NCBI GenBank assembly: GCA_003024175.1
Contig: MDYQ01000097.1
Location: forward strand, 30,423 to 94,422
Length of the DNA: 64,000 bases
DNA from: Planoprotostelium fungivorum
Lineage: Eukaryota; Evosea; Variosea; Cavosteliida; Cavosteliaceae
Reading direction: 5' to 3'
This document shows, one piece after another, positions 21,204 through 32,685 of this stretch. Position 1 is the first letter of the stretch. Each line of letters opens with the position of its first letter. A program made the position numbers and the translations under genes. The notes beneath the pieces were generated by a model. It made no database searches and was not told where the DNA came from. It was given only the letters and a program-made list of their open reading frames with translations.

Positions 21204-24200
21204 CTAACCACCGGTCAAGTTGCTGGTGATGACCGTGCTTGGCCCTTCTGTCGATATCATGAGGGGATTTGGAGTAGTATCGAACGAGCTGTCTCTTATG
21301 ATGGCTCCTCCTTGTGTCATTCGTATCACGGGCTGAGATGATGATGTCTGAACGAAATTTTCGTTAATCAAGATGGATGCCCCGTTGATCAGCTCCGTTG
21401 AACCTTGGCTCGCCAGAGTGAATCTGTTGCCAGACTGTATCAATGAACCACTGGAGAACAGGATGTCACTGCCGCTCGAATTGAACTGCGAATTGAGAAT
21501 GATAAATGAGCCGGCAGAGTTGTAAACGGTCCCTCCTTGTGTGGATGCGGTGTTGTTCACCTGGGTTCATCAATAGGAGTGGCAGGATAGAATAAATACA
21601 CTCACAAAGATACAAGAGGAGAGCAGAGCATTGCCTTCACTGACATAAACAGCTCCACCATAACTGGCCGCATTGTTCGTCATCATCACCGAAGTTATCC
21701 TCAGTGTGTTACCTTCTTTCGTTCAGTACCTCCTGATGATTCATATGGAATGGCTCACTATTCGAATAGACAACACCACCGTTGCCTTGAGCTGAGTGAA
21801 GAGAGATGTGACCTCCTTGTATATTCACCATTCCTCCATCGCTGTACAGCATTCCTCCATCTCCATTGGAAGTACAAGACGAGACATTCGTGGATGATAA
21901 CGTTGTCATTCCAGACACGTACAGGCATCCACCTCGAGCGCTCCTTCCTCGGCTCATAGAACACCCCTGCATTCTGACGATACATCCTCCCTCTGCATAG
22001 ATGACGCCTTCCATCGTCAAACTCGCATACTACCTTCGTCTTTCACCTCCGTGATTTGCAGCGATGTGGTTCGTAAACATATCAGAAACGGAAGAGACGA
22101 CACCGCCAAACGTGTAGATAGCGCCACCGTTTTTGTAAGCCGTATTGTTACTGTACACATTGTTCTCACTGTCCATATTCCTCAGAGTACCTCCCATGCT
22201 GAAGACACCGGAGGTTCCTGTATTATTGACGAACTTGCTGTTTGTCACGTATACGCTGTACGGACTCGTGCAATTGATGTCAATCGCCCCTGAGATTTGA
22301 TTTAGCACAATCACACTCCCTCATTGTGATCTCACCGGCAGTCACAGAGACTATGTTATTAGAGAACGTCGAACTGTTTACCAACAAATTGGATAAACCG
22401 TCGGATACGCTGATGACACCTATTTGGAGTTCAGCATCGACATCGTTTTCTTTGTATCGGAGATCTCACTCGGAGCACTGATGAACGAGAGGGTCATCGA
22501 GATCATATTGAATGTCTGCACTTGGCTGATGGAGATAACAGGCATCTTGCTGTTGATATTTGCGAGATAAAAACCGTTCATCTACAATGAATCAAATCAC
22601 TTTATGAACATGGATGGAATCTCACGGTGAACGAGGATACATTGTACAGATTGATCGTCACGTTACCACTGATCGTAACCGAAGAAGAATTGATAAGCTT
22701 GATACTATTTCCATATCCGGTATAATTGATCGTCAGACTGTTGAACTGACCCGCGATAAATACCGTCGTATCATTCGATACAGATGCCGCCAAATTCAAA
22801 ACGGATTGAATTGATTAATTTTTTTCATCACCATGATCGATCTCACCTTGGATAGCATCCAGATTAGGACGTATCGTGCACGGTTGATAGTCTGTGAGGC
22901 ACGTGGTCGACACGTTCAATGTGGGGTAACAAAGGAAGAGGTTGCTCTTCAGATTGCAGGAAGAACTGACGTTGACGTATCCGATGGAAGTCAGGTAGTT
23001 GTTGTTTACATTGAATGTCTGTAGTGGTGGCAAACTTGTGTCTCTTCCTGGCACCGTACCGTTCAGCGCATTCGAGCTCAGATCCAAGAGCGTCAGATTG
23101 GGTAGGTTCAGTACGGCCCGAGGAATGGTTCCACTCAATTGGTTCCCCTGCAGATTCAACGCCTTGAGCTTCGTCATGTTTCCCACGGAAGAAGGAATGC
23201 TGCCAATCAATTGGTTGGCGAGGAAATTGACCGAAGTGAGTGAAGAGAGGTTTCCAATGGAAGGAGATAGCGGACCGCTGATCTTGTTGTAACTGAGATC
23301 GATCACTTGCAATGAGGAGAGAGCGTAGATGGCTTCCGGTATTGATCCGTTCAGCTGACAGTTGCGAAAGTATAGCTGCGTGAGGGAGGATAGACCACCG
23401 AGAGAGGATGGCATGTACTGCACACTCAATAGAGGATTGTCGTTCAGATTGAATGAAGTGAGGGAAGTCAATCCACCGATGGATGCGGGGATGATGCCAC
23501 CGAATCGATTGTTGCAGAGGAGCACCACGCTGAGATTGTTGAGGCCACTGATAGAAGGAATCGAGCCATTCAGTTGATTGTTGCACAGATCGAGACGGAC
23601 GAGAGAGGAGAGGGAGTTGATGGATGAGGGGACGCTGCCGCTTAATTGGTTGCTGCTGAGGACCAGAGAAACGAGAGAAGTCAAGCTACCGATGGAAGGG
23701 GAGATGTTGTCGGTGATCTGATTGAAGCTGAGGTCCGTGTAGGCCAGAGAGGATAAGGTGTAGAATGCACCGGGGAGAGATCCGTCCAATTGGTTGTTTT
23801 GTAGGTAAAGAGTGTTGAGCTTCGAGAGAGAGCCGATCGATGTTGGTATGGATCCGTTGATTTGATTGAAGCTCAGATCGAGATAGTTGAGCTGGTTCAG
23901 GTTGCCGAGTGCATCGAGCATGTTTCCACTTAAATTGTTGCCACTCAGCGAGAGATAGTTGAGCTTGACCAAATCACACAGTGAAGTCGGAATCGTGCCG
24001 TTCAATTGATTCGAACTGAGCCAGAGACCGTTGAGATGGATCAAGTTTCCCATAGAAGGAGGAATGCTCCCAGTCAGCTTGTTTTTCTGGAGGTTGATGT
24101 AAGTGAGGTTGGTGAGAGAGCCTATGGTTGGAGGAATAGCACCACTCAGTTGATTGTTGTAGAGAGAGAGCCAAGTGAGAGGAGCGAGGTTTGCAATAGA

Positions 24201-27108
24201 AGGAGAGATGGTGCCGTCCAGTTGATTGATGCTGAGATCCATGTAAGTCAGGGAGCTCAAGTTATAGATCCCGTCTGGAAGAAGCCCGCTCAGTGTGTTG
24301 TTCTGAAGAGAGAGAACAGTAAGTTGAGTGAGATAGCCGATGGATGCGGGGATAATTCCACTCAGTTGATTGTTGTTCAGCTGAATCCGACTGAGAGCTT
24401 TCATGTTACCGATGCAAGGAGGAATGGATCCCGTGAGGCGATTAGATTGTACATCCAGATCATACAAATGCGTCAGATTACCTTTCTCTCATCAGCTTAT
24501 ATACCATTCATGGAGAGACTCACACAGAAAGTTGGGAATCGTTCCTGTGATACCATTACCTCCGAGAGAGAGCTGCGTCAGGTTGACCAGACTTACTATG
24601 GCAGACGATATGCTTCCATTCAGCGATAAGCCGTTCGGTCCACTGTTCATGTATTTGATGCCAACAGGGTAGCTCTGGCTTGCATCGCAGGTCACACCCA
24701 CAAAATCGGTAGAGTTGCACATCTACTTCGATTGAGTTGTGATGTCATCACAGATTAGAACAAGATGAGCTCACGTTTGATCCAATCCAGTAGAGAGCTG
24801 AACCTACAAATCTCATTCAGATCAAATCAAGTCTGAATAGAGAATGATGGGAGAATCGAAGGAATACACACCTCCAAGACCGCTCCATATCTGTTTCATC
24901 GTCGTCAGGACAGAACATGGAGAGCTGTAGCTGCACGGGGCAGAGACATTCTGTGGTGGATAGCACGGAAACGGATTGTCTTCCACTCGGCAGTATTCCG
25001 CATCGATGTATCCCACAGATGTGAATGAATTGCTATTCAGATATATAGATGTCACGGAATGGAGTGAAGTGTCTCTCGAAGGTATGGACCCGCTCAGTGA
25101 ATTGTATGATAGGTCTAACAATTGTAAGTAAGGCAGATTGATCAATCCAATGGGACAAGGTCCAGTGAGGCCATTGGTTGACAGATACAAGTATATCAGG
25201 CTACTAGCTTTGCCTATGGAAGAAGGTATCGATCCGCTCAGTGGATTGCGGCTCAGGCTCAGATAATATAGCGCACTGTTGTTACTGATGGGAGGGATGC
25301 TTCCGTAGAACTTGTTGTTCTGCAGACTGATGCTCTGTATGGTTGGCAGGGCGAAGATAGGAGCAGGCAAGAGACCAGTGAGCTGATTGATCCCGAGGTT
25401 TAGGTAAGTGAGACTCTTGAGATTGACCAGAGAGGGCGGTAGGATTCCGTTGAGTTGATTGTACGACAAGTCTATGTATTGGAGAGAGCTCAAGTTATAG
25501 AAGACGTCGGGTATGGGTCCACTCAGTTGATTGATGATCAGAGAGAATCTCTCGAGCTGTGTGAGATTACCAATGAACGTCGGAATCGACCCGTTGAACT
25601 TGTTGAAACCCAGAGAGAGTTCTGTCAGGTTTTGCAACGTTCCAATCGAGGCAGGTATTGGGCTGATCAGTGCGTTGAGTTGCAGGTCGAGCGAGGACAA
25701 CGAAGAGAGAAGGCCGATGGAAGAGGGGATGGTGCCGCTCAGTTCATTGACCTGCAGATTGAGTGAGAAGAGAGAGGTGAGGTTGCCGATGGAGGGTGAG
25801 ATCGTGCCGTTGAGCTTGTTACTTCCGAGGTTGAGGACTTGCAAAGAAAGGAGGCCGTAGATTGTTTCGGGTATGAGGCCTTCCAGCTGGTTAACTTCCA
25901 GTTCTAACTGAGAGAGAGTGGAGAGAGAGCCGATGGATGAGGGGATGGTGCCGCTCAATTTGTTGAAGTTGAGAATCAAAGAAACGAGAGAGGTCATGTT
26001 GCTGATGGAAGGAGAGATCGTTCCATCGAGTTGATTGAGGCTGAGGTCCAAATATACCAGAGAGGATAATTCGTACAGTCGGTCTGGTAACCCTCCACTG
26101 AGTTGGTTGTTGTACAGTATCAGATGTCTCAAAGACGTAGCATCGCCAATGCAGGACGGAATAGAGTCTGTCAGACCGTTGAATTGTATGTCCAGGTAGC
26201 TCAATTGGTGCATACTGCCTGTACTACCGTATGAGTATAAACTTCCCTCGTTGTAGATATCTCACAGATCGAACTGGGTATAGCTCCGCTCAGCATGTTG
26301 AAGCCCAGGTCCAGAGTGATGAGACGGCTCATATTTCCGATAGAAGAAGGTAATGATCCGCTCAGTTGATTGTGACTCTGTTATCCGTGCATCAGCACCG
26401 TCGGTGAGAAGGCGTAACTCACAAGATTAACAGCCGTCAGCTGTTGTAAGCTATCAATGCACGATGGTATCGATCCTGTCAGTTTCATCGAGCTCAAGTT
26501 GAGATAGTTCAGATGCGTCAGATTACCTGGTGCGTTGATTAGTTTGCTTTCTGCGACACACGAGGGTTTACATAGAGAGTATGGTATCGATCCTGTGACT
26601 GGATTATCTCCCAGGGAGAGCTGCGTCAGATTGACGAGACTTCCTATGGCTGAGGGCATGCTTCCGTTTAGAATCTCAGGCTTCGACCCGTCGTTGACGT
26701 AAACAAAGTCGACGGGATAATTCTGACTCGCATCGCAGGTGATGCCGATGTAATCGGTGGAGTTACACACCTTTCGCAGATCAGATGATGATGATGGTGA
26801 TCGAATGGTGAAGGAGGAGAGAAGATCATCGTACGTTGTTCCCGGTCCAATATCGTGTCGAGCCTGGATAGATAAGTTCAAGATACGGTCATGTTGATCC
26901 CGATCGTATAACATGGAGTGAGAATGGATGACGTGTGGTCAGCTTCGAAGATGGTGGCGGAATGCAGTATAGATGAAACAGAGAAGAACACACCTCCGAG
27001 TGAACTCCATATGCCTTTCATTGTAGCCACGAGATTCGGATCCGAATGAGCATCACAACCACATGAAATGAGCACAAGGGTAATCCATATCAAGTGCATC
27101 ATCTTCAT
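21204..27108 (-). CDS. Large secreted protein: two plant-type LRR modules followed by a beta-helix repeat region
   Basis: The signal peptide [20 protein letters not shown] is followed by [18 protein letters not shown], a cap ([20 protein letters not shown]), then many LRRs of the 24-residue plant type (LxxLxLxxNxLxGxIPxxIGxL), ending in [20 protein letters not shown] and a Cys cap near 24.95 kb. The cap sequence then starts again ([27 protein letters not shown]) and a second LRR block runs to about 22.9 kb. From about 22.8 kb the protein changes to Asn/Ser/Thr/Gly-rich repeats ([54 protein letters not shown]) typical of right-handed parallel beta-helices and POMP-like repeats. It ends TSNLTGG with no membrane helix or kinase. 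An extracellular recognition or adhesion role is inferred. Introns are few and lie between modules. A related fragment occurs at 56.8-57.7 kb. Confidence 0.8.
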
Positions 27109-28664
27109 CGCTTGAAGCGTGCTGCTCCCCTGCAGTATATATATAGAGAAGTCAGACCCTTTGTCTTGATGGGTATCCATCATACTGTGATAGAATTGAC
27201 GTTCAACTGGACGCAAAGGGTGAGCGTTCCGAGTTTTCTGTGCCTGAATTTGGAAAACTCTTGTCCGATTCGCGAACGGACGCGAATCAATGTTAAGGTG
27301 AGCCGTACGAAAGGTAGGTTGTGTCTTCTGAATATTCAACGGTATTGTGCGGCCCAAGCGAATGCTAACGTTTTTTCAATTCGCGGTATGATAACGCAAA
27401 ATCACTATGGATACTCGTCTTCTTAAAGCACTTTTTAAAAAATGTGAGCTTTCGCTTGGGCCGCACATTGAATGGAGGAATAGAATTACTGGGGCTGAGA
27501 TACTGCAATTCTCGGTTTACGTGATAGAAATGAAGAGAGGGACAGCTGAGATTGATTTAATTTTAGATGACGACGGATCGTTCAAACTTCGACTCGAAGC
27601 TCTACAGTGGACAGCACAGATTCGACGTTCCTCCTAAAGCGCACGTTGGTCTTTGGAAGCGGCAGATCTCTCAGAGTACTATCTCGATTGAAAGATGAGA
27701 AGTGATTATGATATCTCGAGCGAAGGATGGAGGAACGAGGTGATCTTCACGAGGTGATACGATCTTGGACCAAGTTGGATATGTTCGTCATATCCCTGTG
27801 GTGTCAAATATTGTGAGATGATGGTCATGCCCTGCTGCGGTAGCCTCTTCATTTGCCATCGTCATCTGGCCGGTGTTCCCTCCATCGCTGGGTTCCTGAA
27901 GATGAATTTGCATCAACACGAGGGTAATCGAGGGCGAAAGTTGATGATGACATCAGATCTGAACCTATTATATAATATAATCAATCCCACTGCAGTGGCT
28001 TTTCCTTTTACGAATAGTCCTCGAAATAAAATCTCCCTTTTACCGATGTACTTTTATTTTCCAACTACGCGTAGCTGGTGTTCCGTAACCTTCTGACACC
28101 CATACGGCTGCCGTTCCAGCATACGAAAACCTCCTCGCCATAGCTCTCCAATAAACTACGAGGTACACACCAAAACATTCCCGAGATGGCTGCACAGGCT
28201 CCAGACAGGGTGGGTGGGGGTTGCTCTTCCAAAGAAAATAAAAGAATGATTCTTCTCTCGTGCACTCGAGCAGCCCAAAAACTGTCGCCTATTCGCTGAA
28301 CTCGAATTGTAATGGCCCATGCCGATCTGCTTCCATCTCTATTGGCGGCCCAAACCTCCAATATACCAAGTGTCACAAGTTGGAGCATAGAGACCCTAGG
28401 AAAACTGGCCTATTAATGACCACTATCGGCGTTGGAAGTGTACTCGTCATCTTCCCTCATGTTGTGGCTTCCTCCTCACGTTCGTTGTCTAGCTACTCCT
28501 TCCTCCTCCCTCCAGTACCGTCTAAAATACACTGAAAGCTCGATGTTTATTTCTCGGACTATATTCCGAACTCCGTTGTAGACTGCCTACAATTCGGCTT
28601 TCGCTGAACAAATTCGGATAAGGAAACACCTGGTAAGGATGTTCAAAACACACCAACTTCAATC
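27109..28664. other. Intergenic region (about 1.55 kb) upstream of the LRR and VIT/VWA genes
   Basis: No gene is recognised here. A TATA-like stretch (agtatatatatagag, 27133-27147) sits about 25-40 bp upstream of the LRR start on the minus strand. Short ORFs at 27407-27637 and 28260-28535 on + have no recognisable domain. The region contains a 16-bp inverted repeat (separate entry). Confidence 0.4.
27347..27466. repeat. Inverted repeat with perfect 16-bp arms
   Basis: The left arm gtgcggcccaagcgaa (27347-27362) is the exact reverse complement of the right arm ttcgcttgggccgcac (27451-27466). Imperfect pairing continues on both sides. The spacer is about 88 bp and AT-rich, with a second small palindrome (cacttttt/aaaaaatgtg). 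It could be a MITE remnant, a hairpin RNA or a paired regulatory site. Confidence 0.75.
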
Positions 28665-31462
28665 ATGTGCATTGTAAGTCGCACTGTAATTATCGCTCTC
28701 TGATCTCAAGCAGGGCCATCTCCGTCGTAGAAGAGATGTTCAATCATTGACGAGCGTATCGTCTCACGTCCAAGCAATTCTCCACGATCTCACCACTCGT
28801 GTGACCGTCACACAGATCTTTAAGAATATTTCCGACGAATCGCAAGAGATCTCATACTCTTATCCCCTCGACCCTTCTGCAACCGTTTCCTCTTTCCACG
28901 CTCTCGTAGACGGAAAGCTCATCAAAGGAATTTTGAAAGAGAAACAAAAAGCCAAAGAGGAGTACGATGATGCAGCCGCCGCTGGACACCAAGCCTTCTT
29001 GAGCGAACAAGGTGAGGCGGTCCAAACGCGATGATCACGATGTGATGACATCTCAACAGTCAGCGAGGGAACATTCAGAGTCAGCGTGGGAAGACTCGAT
29101 CCGCAGAAGGAAGTCACTCTCGTCCTCTCTTACGTGGCCGAGTTGACCTGGGACGGTGGAAACATCCTCTTTACCCTCCCTGCCCACAGCCCTGCCTGTC
29201 AGAACGTGAGTCCTCCTCTTCTGCTCGCCTCATCTCACAGTAAACAGATCCAATTCACCGCTCACGTGTCGACGGGCTACGGCTTAGACAAGATCACGAG
29301 TAATGTCGCCATCACAAACGTAGACGATAAAGTAGAAGCCACGTTGAGTGATGGAAAACCCTTCGAGCTCAGAGTGTGGGTGAAGGAAGGTTACAAGTGA
29401 GAGACTCTACGTCACATGACTCGATTGACTCGTTGTAGACCCGTTGGGCACGCCGAGAAGAAGGGAGAGGGCTACGTGGCTTCTTTCGAATTCCACCCAG
29501 ATATGACTCAGGCTGAAGAGGATGAAGAGGTGAAGAAGAGTGAACGTATCGTTGTACTCATCTACAACGGTGTAGATCAACACGGAGATCATCTTCCTCA
29601 TCGATTGCTCTGGTTCCATGTCGGGCTCACCCATCGCGGCCGTGAGTCATCCATCTACAACGTCTTATTGAAACTCAACAGGTCAACCGCACCGTCGGTC
29701 TTCTCTTGAGAAGTCTACCAGAGGCATGTCACTTTAACGTCTACAACTTTGGATCGACACACAGAGTCCTCTTCAAAAAGGGAAGTAAAGCTTACTCGTC
29801 AGACACCTTCGATCGAGCCATGATGGAAAACTCTACGAGAAAAGCAGATCTGGGAGGAACGAATCTGTACGATCCAATGAGAGAGATATTATCTCAGCCA
29901 CCCAAGGAAGGTTATTCCAGGCAGATCTTTCTACTCACAGACGGAGCGGTGCGCACAGTGGAAGGGAAAAAAAATGACCCGGGCAGGTATCGAACACTGA
30001 GCAGTGCATTGGATTGGCTACGACGGCCTCGCACGACACGAGGATCTTCACGTTCGGTATCGGTAACTCGGTCGATCGACGTCTGGTGGGGGAGATCGCC
30101 AGGAAGAGTCACGGAGGGTGGGAGATGATTGACGCGAAGAACATGAACGAGGCGGTGATGAGGCAATTGAATCGGGCCATGAAACCGGCTGCTACAAAGG
30201 TGATCATCACGATGAGTTCTCATCGAGATGAGCGTGACATCACCATCATTCACCATCATCATCACCTCTGATGTTGACCTGTTACAGTTGAAGATGAGTT
30301 GGGGCAAATTGAAGGAAGTCAAGTCGAGTCCATATCACCTCCCTCCTCTCTTCTCGGGAGGTCAACTATTGGTCTACGTCTCACTCAGAGAAGATCAAGT
30401 CATTCACTTGAAGGAGAAGAAGATCACTGGAACTCTCAACGGAAGGTTCGGAAAGAAAGACTTTAGCCAGACAGTGAGTGGAGAGAGATGTGTGATATCT
30501 GATCGTGTTGTAGATCACCATCGATCTGAATGAGGCGACAACACCTGCAGTGGAAGATCTCTTGATCACCAAGTGAGAGAGTGTCCATCTCTTCATCCAT
30601 TGATATCTCTCTTCTTTTAAATGACTGAAACAATACAGATTGTACGGTAGATCCATGATTGACAGCTTGCAATCGAATAGAAGTTACCTTCATAAAGTGG
30701 ATGGCTCTCTACGACAGAATGGATATGATATCACCAGTGAGATCACAAAGATTTCACTCTCCACTGGCGTACTCTCTCAACACACCGCTTTCGTTGCAGG
30801 TGAGACACCATCAGCATCATCATCATCTTCCATCATGCCTCCGATGATCACCGACTGATCTCGTGATAGTCAACGAGATGGATGGTCAAGTGATAGACAA
30901 TGTCATTCGATCCGTAGACATCTCTTCTTCTACTCCTATCATGGGAGGAGGAGGAAGGGGTGGTGGAAGAGGTGGAAGGGGAGGAGCCGTCAAGTTAAGA
31001 AAGGATGCCGGCGGCTCACAGATGAAGAGGAAGAAGGACAAGTGTGACGACCGATCCTCTGAAAAAGAATCCATGATGCCCTCTTTCAAACTACTCAGTC
31101 GATCTCGCTCTTCAGACTCCGAGGACGCAGAAGAAGAGAAGAAGGCTGGTGGAGGAGACAGACTGTCTTCCATTCTATACGAACAGAAGTCAGACGGCTC
31201 TTTCGAGAAGAAGGTCTTGGATGTCATTCGTATTGGAGAAGTGAAGGTCAAGGAGGCCCTTCCTGAGAAGGCGAATCTGAGCTTGTTCATCGCGGCCATC
31301 ATCGTGACGTACCTCGAGATGAAGATGGGGGAGTCGAAAGACGTGTGGACTCTGAGCGTGAGGAAGGCGAAGAACTGGATGAAGAAGGAAGGAAAGGAGA
31401 GCGATGTGCAGCTGTGTCTTCGGGCCGCACAAGAGTTGGTGTCTCAGATGAGCAGAGAGTAG
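28665..31462 (+). CDS. VIT and von Willebrand factor A domain protein (VWA5A-like)
   Basis: After a tiny first exon (MCI) comes GHLRRRRDVQSLTSVSSHVQ. The VIT domain follows: VTVTQIFKNISDESQEISYS, FHALVDGKLIKGILKEKQKA, EEYDDAAAAGHQAFLSEQ and GRLDPQKEVTLVLSYVAELT, all matching vertebrate VWA5A. A spacer leads to the VWA domain, with the metal-binding MIDAS motif in TEIIFLIDCSGSMSGSPIA, the Thr site in LGGTNLYDPMREIL, and the Asp of QIFLLTDGAV; RIFTFGIGNSVDRRLVGEIA closes it. The MIDAS is intact. A long C-terminal part includes a Gly/Arg-rich stretch (IMGGGGRGGGRGGRGGAV), a Ser/Glu-rich acidic linker and a conserved helical end (LFIAAIIVTYLEMKMGESKD). Intracellular VIT-VWA proteins act as scaffolds; the partner here is unknown. 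The last exon ends 23 bp from the convergent Seh1 stop. Confidence 0.88.
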
Positions 31463-31463
31463 A

Positions 31464-31469
31464 AATAAA
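31464..31469 (+). terminator. Poly(A) signal directly after the VIT/VWA stop
   Basis: AATAAA begins one base after the TAG stop. The convergent Seh1 gene has its own signal 16 bp away on the other strand. Confidence 0.55.
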
Positions 31470-31484
31470 ATGAGAAGAATGGGA

Positions 31485-31490
31485 TTTATT
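31485..31490 (-). terminator. Poly(A) signal overlapping the Seh1 stop codon
   Basis: The minus strand reads GAA GAA TAA ATC, so the TAA stop is nested in AATAAA. Confidence 0.6.
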
Positions 31491-32575
31491 CTTCTGCGTC
31501 GTCTCCCAGAATCTCAGAGAGGCACTTCCACTCTCCCATAAAGTCCGTTCTATATAATCGAATCCTTCCATCATCTCCTGATGAGGCCAAGATCGTTCCT
31601 AATATGTTCCATTCGACTCTCCATACCTTTTCTCATTCAGTCTCTCATCGTCACGATCGTCACATTGACGATGATCACCTCAGACTTGTGACCCTCTAGA
31701 GTCGATATGAGGTCTGTCTTTGGACTCGGATTGTTGGTGAACTTCCAGATCTTGACCTTCTTGTCCTTCGATGCCGTGGCGATGAGGTGATACGACCTGC
31801 CGGAGGTGGAGGCCCACGAGATATCGTGGATCGAGTCCTTGTGTCCATCTAACGTCTCGAGTTGAACCCATCTTCTGGCCATCTCGTTGTATTCCCAGAT
31901 CTTGACGCTGGACTCTGCACCACCGACGGCCATGAGAGGTCGGGGGTCTGAAGGAGATGGATTCCACGCGATGCAGGAGACGGGTCCTTTTTGGGCCTCG
32001 AATTCTTCCTGAAATGACTTCATTACGGGAGGAGATGGGTGGGACTCACGCTCAGCGTCCAGTGAGCGAGGTTGGTGACGTCCATGGCTTCGTATGTTCT
32101 GACGTATCCATCGAGAGAACAAGCGGCCTTGATTGAATGTCAATCAAATGGGAATTCAAATTGGTCACAGAGAAGCGGAGAAAAGATGCCCACTCACGAT
32201 CTTGAAACCGTGGTGGCGTGGTGCGAATTTGATGTCGGTGACGGATTCTCTGCTGTCGACTAGAGTGGCTCTTCCTTTCCATGACTTTTCGCCTTTGTTG
32301 TCTTCTTCCTCCTCCCATATACATACAGTGCGATCGAAAGAGCAGGAGGCAATGATATTACCGAATTCTGGATGAGCCCAGGCCACCTTCCAAATCGATC
32401 CCGAGTGAGCCTTCCATTCGTAGGTCAATTTCCAGCTGCCATCCTCCGTCTGATCCCATACTTTGATCTTCTGGTCAGAAGAGCAGGTTGCCAATCGTCG
32501 ACCGTAAAAGTCGTAACTGAGATCGTGAATGAGGTCTTCATGCTCGGTATCCATTCTCCCGAAGGACTTCTGCAT
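31486..32575 (-). CDS. SEH1: Nucleoporin Seh1 (WD40)
   Basis: This is a WD40 protein of about 330 residues that serves both the Y-shaped (Nup107/Nup84) nuclear pore complex and the GATOR2/SEA complex. It starts [20 protein letters not shown], close to animal SEH1 (HKDLIHDVSFDFHGRR). Diagnostic blades: [40 protein letters not shown] with [52 protein letters not shown]; and the end [20 protein letters not shown]. The protein finishes EILGDDAEE. Four short introns. The start is the only Met before the first blade and lies 110 bp from the divergent condensin start. Confidence 0.95.
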
Positions 32576-32685
32576 GATTGGACGATGTGATGTGATCTGA
32601 TGATCTCCGAGAAATTCTCTTTTTTTCTTTTCCCGCCAAATTTCCGCTCAAACATATCGTGTAACAGAGGAGGACAACAATCAAC
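32576..32685. promoter_or_regulatory. Bidirectional promoter SEH1/CND1 with an E2F-like site
   Basis: Only 110 bp separate the two start codons. The region contains TTTCCCGCCAAA at 32629-32640, a match to the E2F/DP consensus TTTSSCGC, preceded by a T-rich run. Condensin is needed in mitosis, so S/G2 induction through this site is a reasonable inference. Confidence 0.6.

Noticed and set aside
24006-24629. Plus-strand ORFs of 200 aa inside the LRR region
   Set aside because: They are antisense to a clear LRR array whose 24-residue periodicity leaves the opposite frame open; no family matches.
21204-27108. Plant origin of the DNA, suggested by plant-type LRRs and the TTTAGGG telomere
   Set aside because: The gene order, very short introns, OFD1/CCDC146/WDR17, VIT-VWA and CH-CH-C2 genes and the GPS receptor do not fit a land plant or an alga I know; plant-type LRRs also occur in amoebae.
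27407-27637. 76-aa plus-strand ORF overlapping the inverted repeat
   Set aside because: No recognisable domain, lies next to a palindrome that would disrupt coding constraint, and codon use is unlike neighbouring genes.
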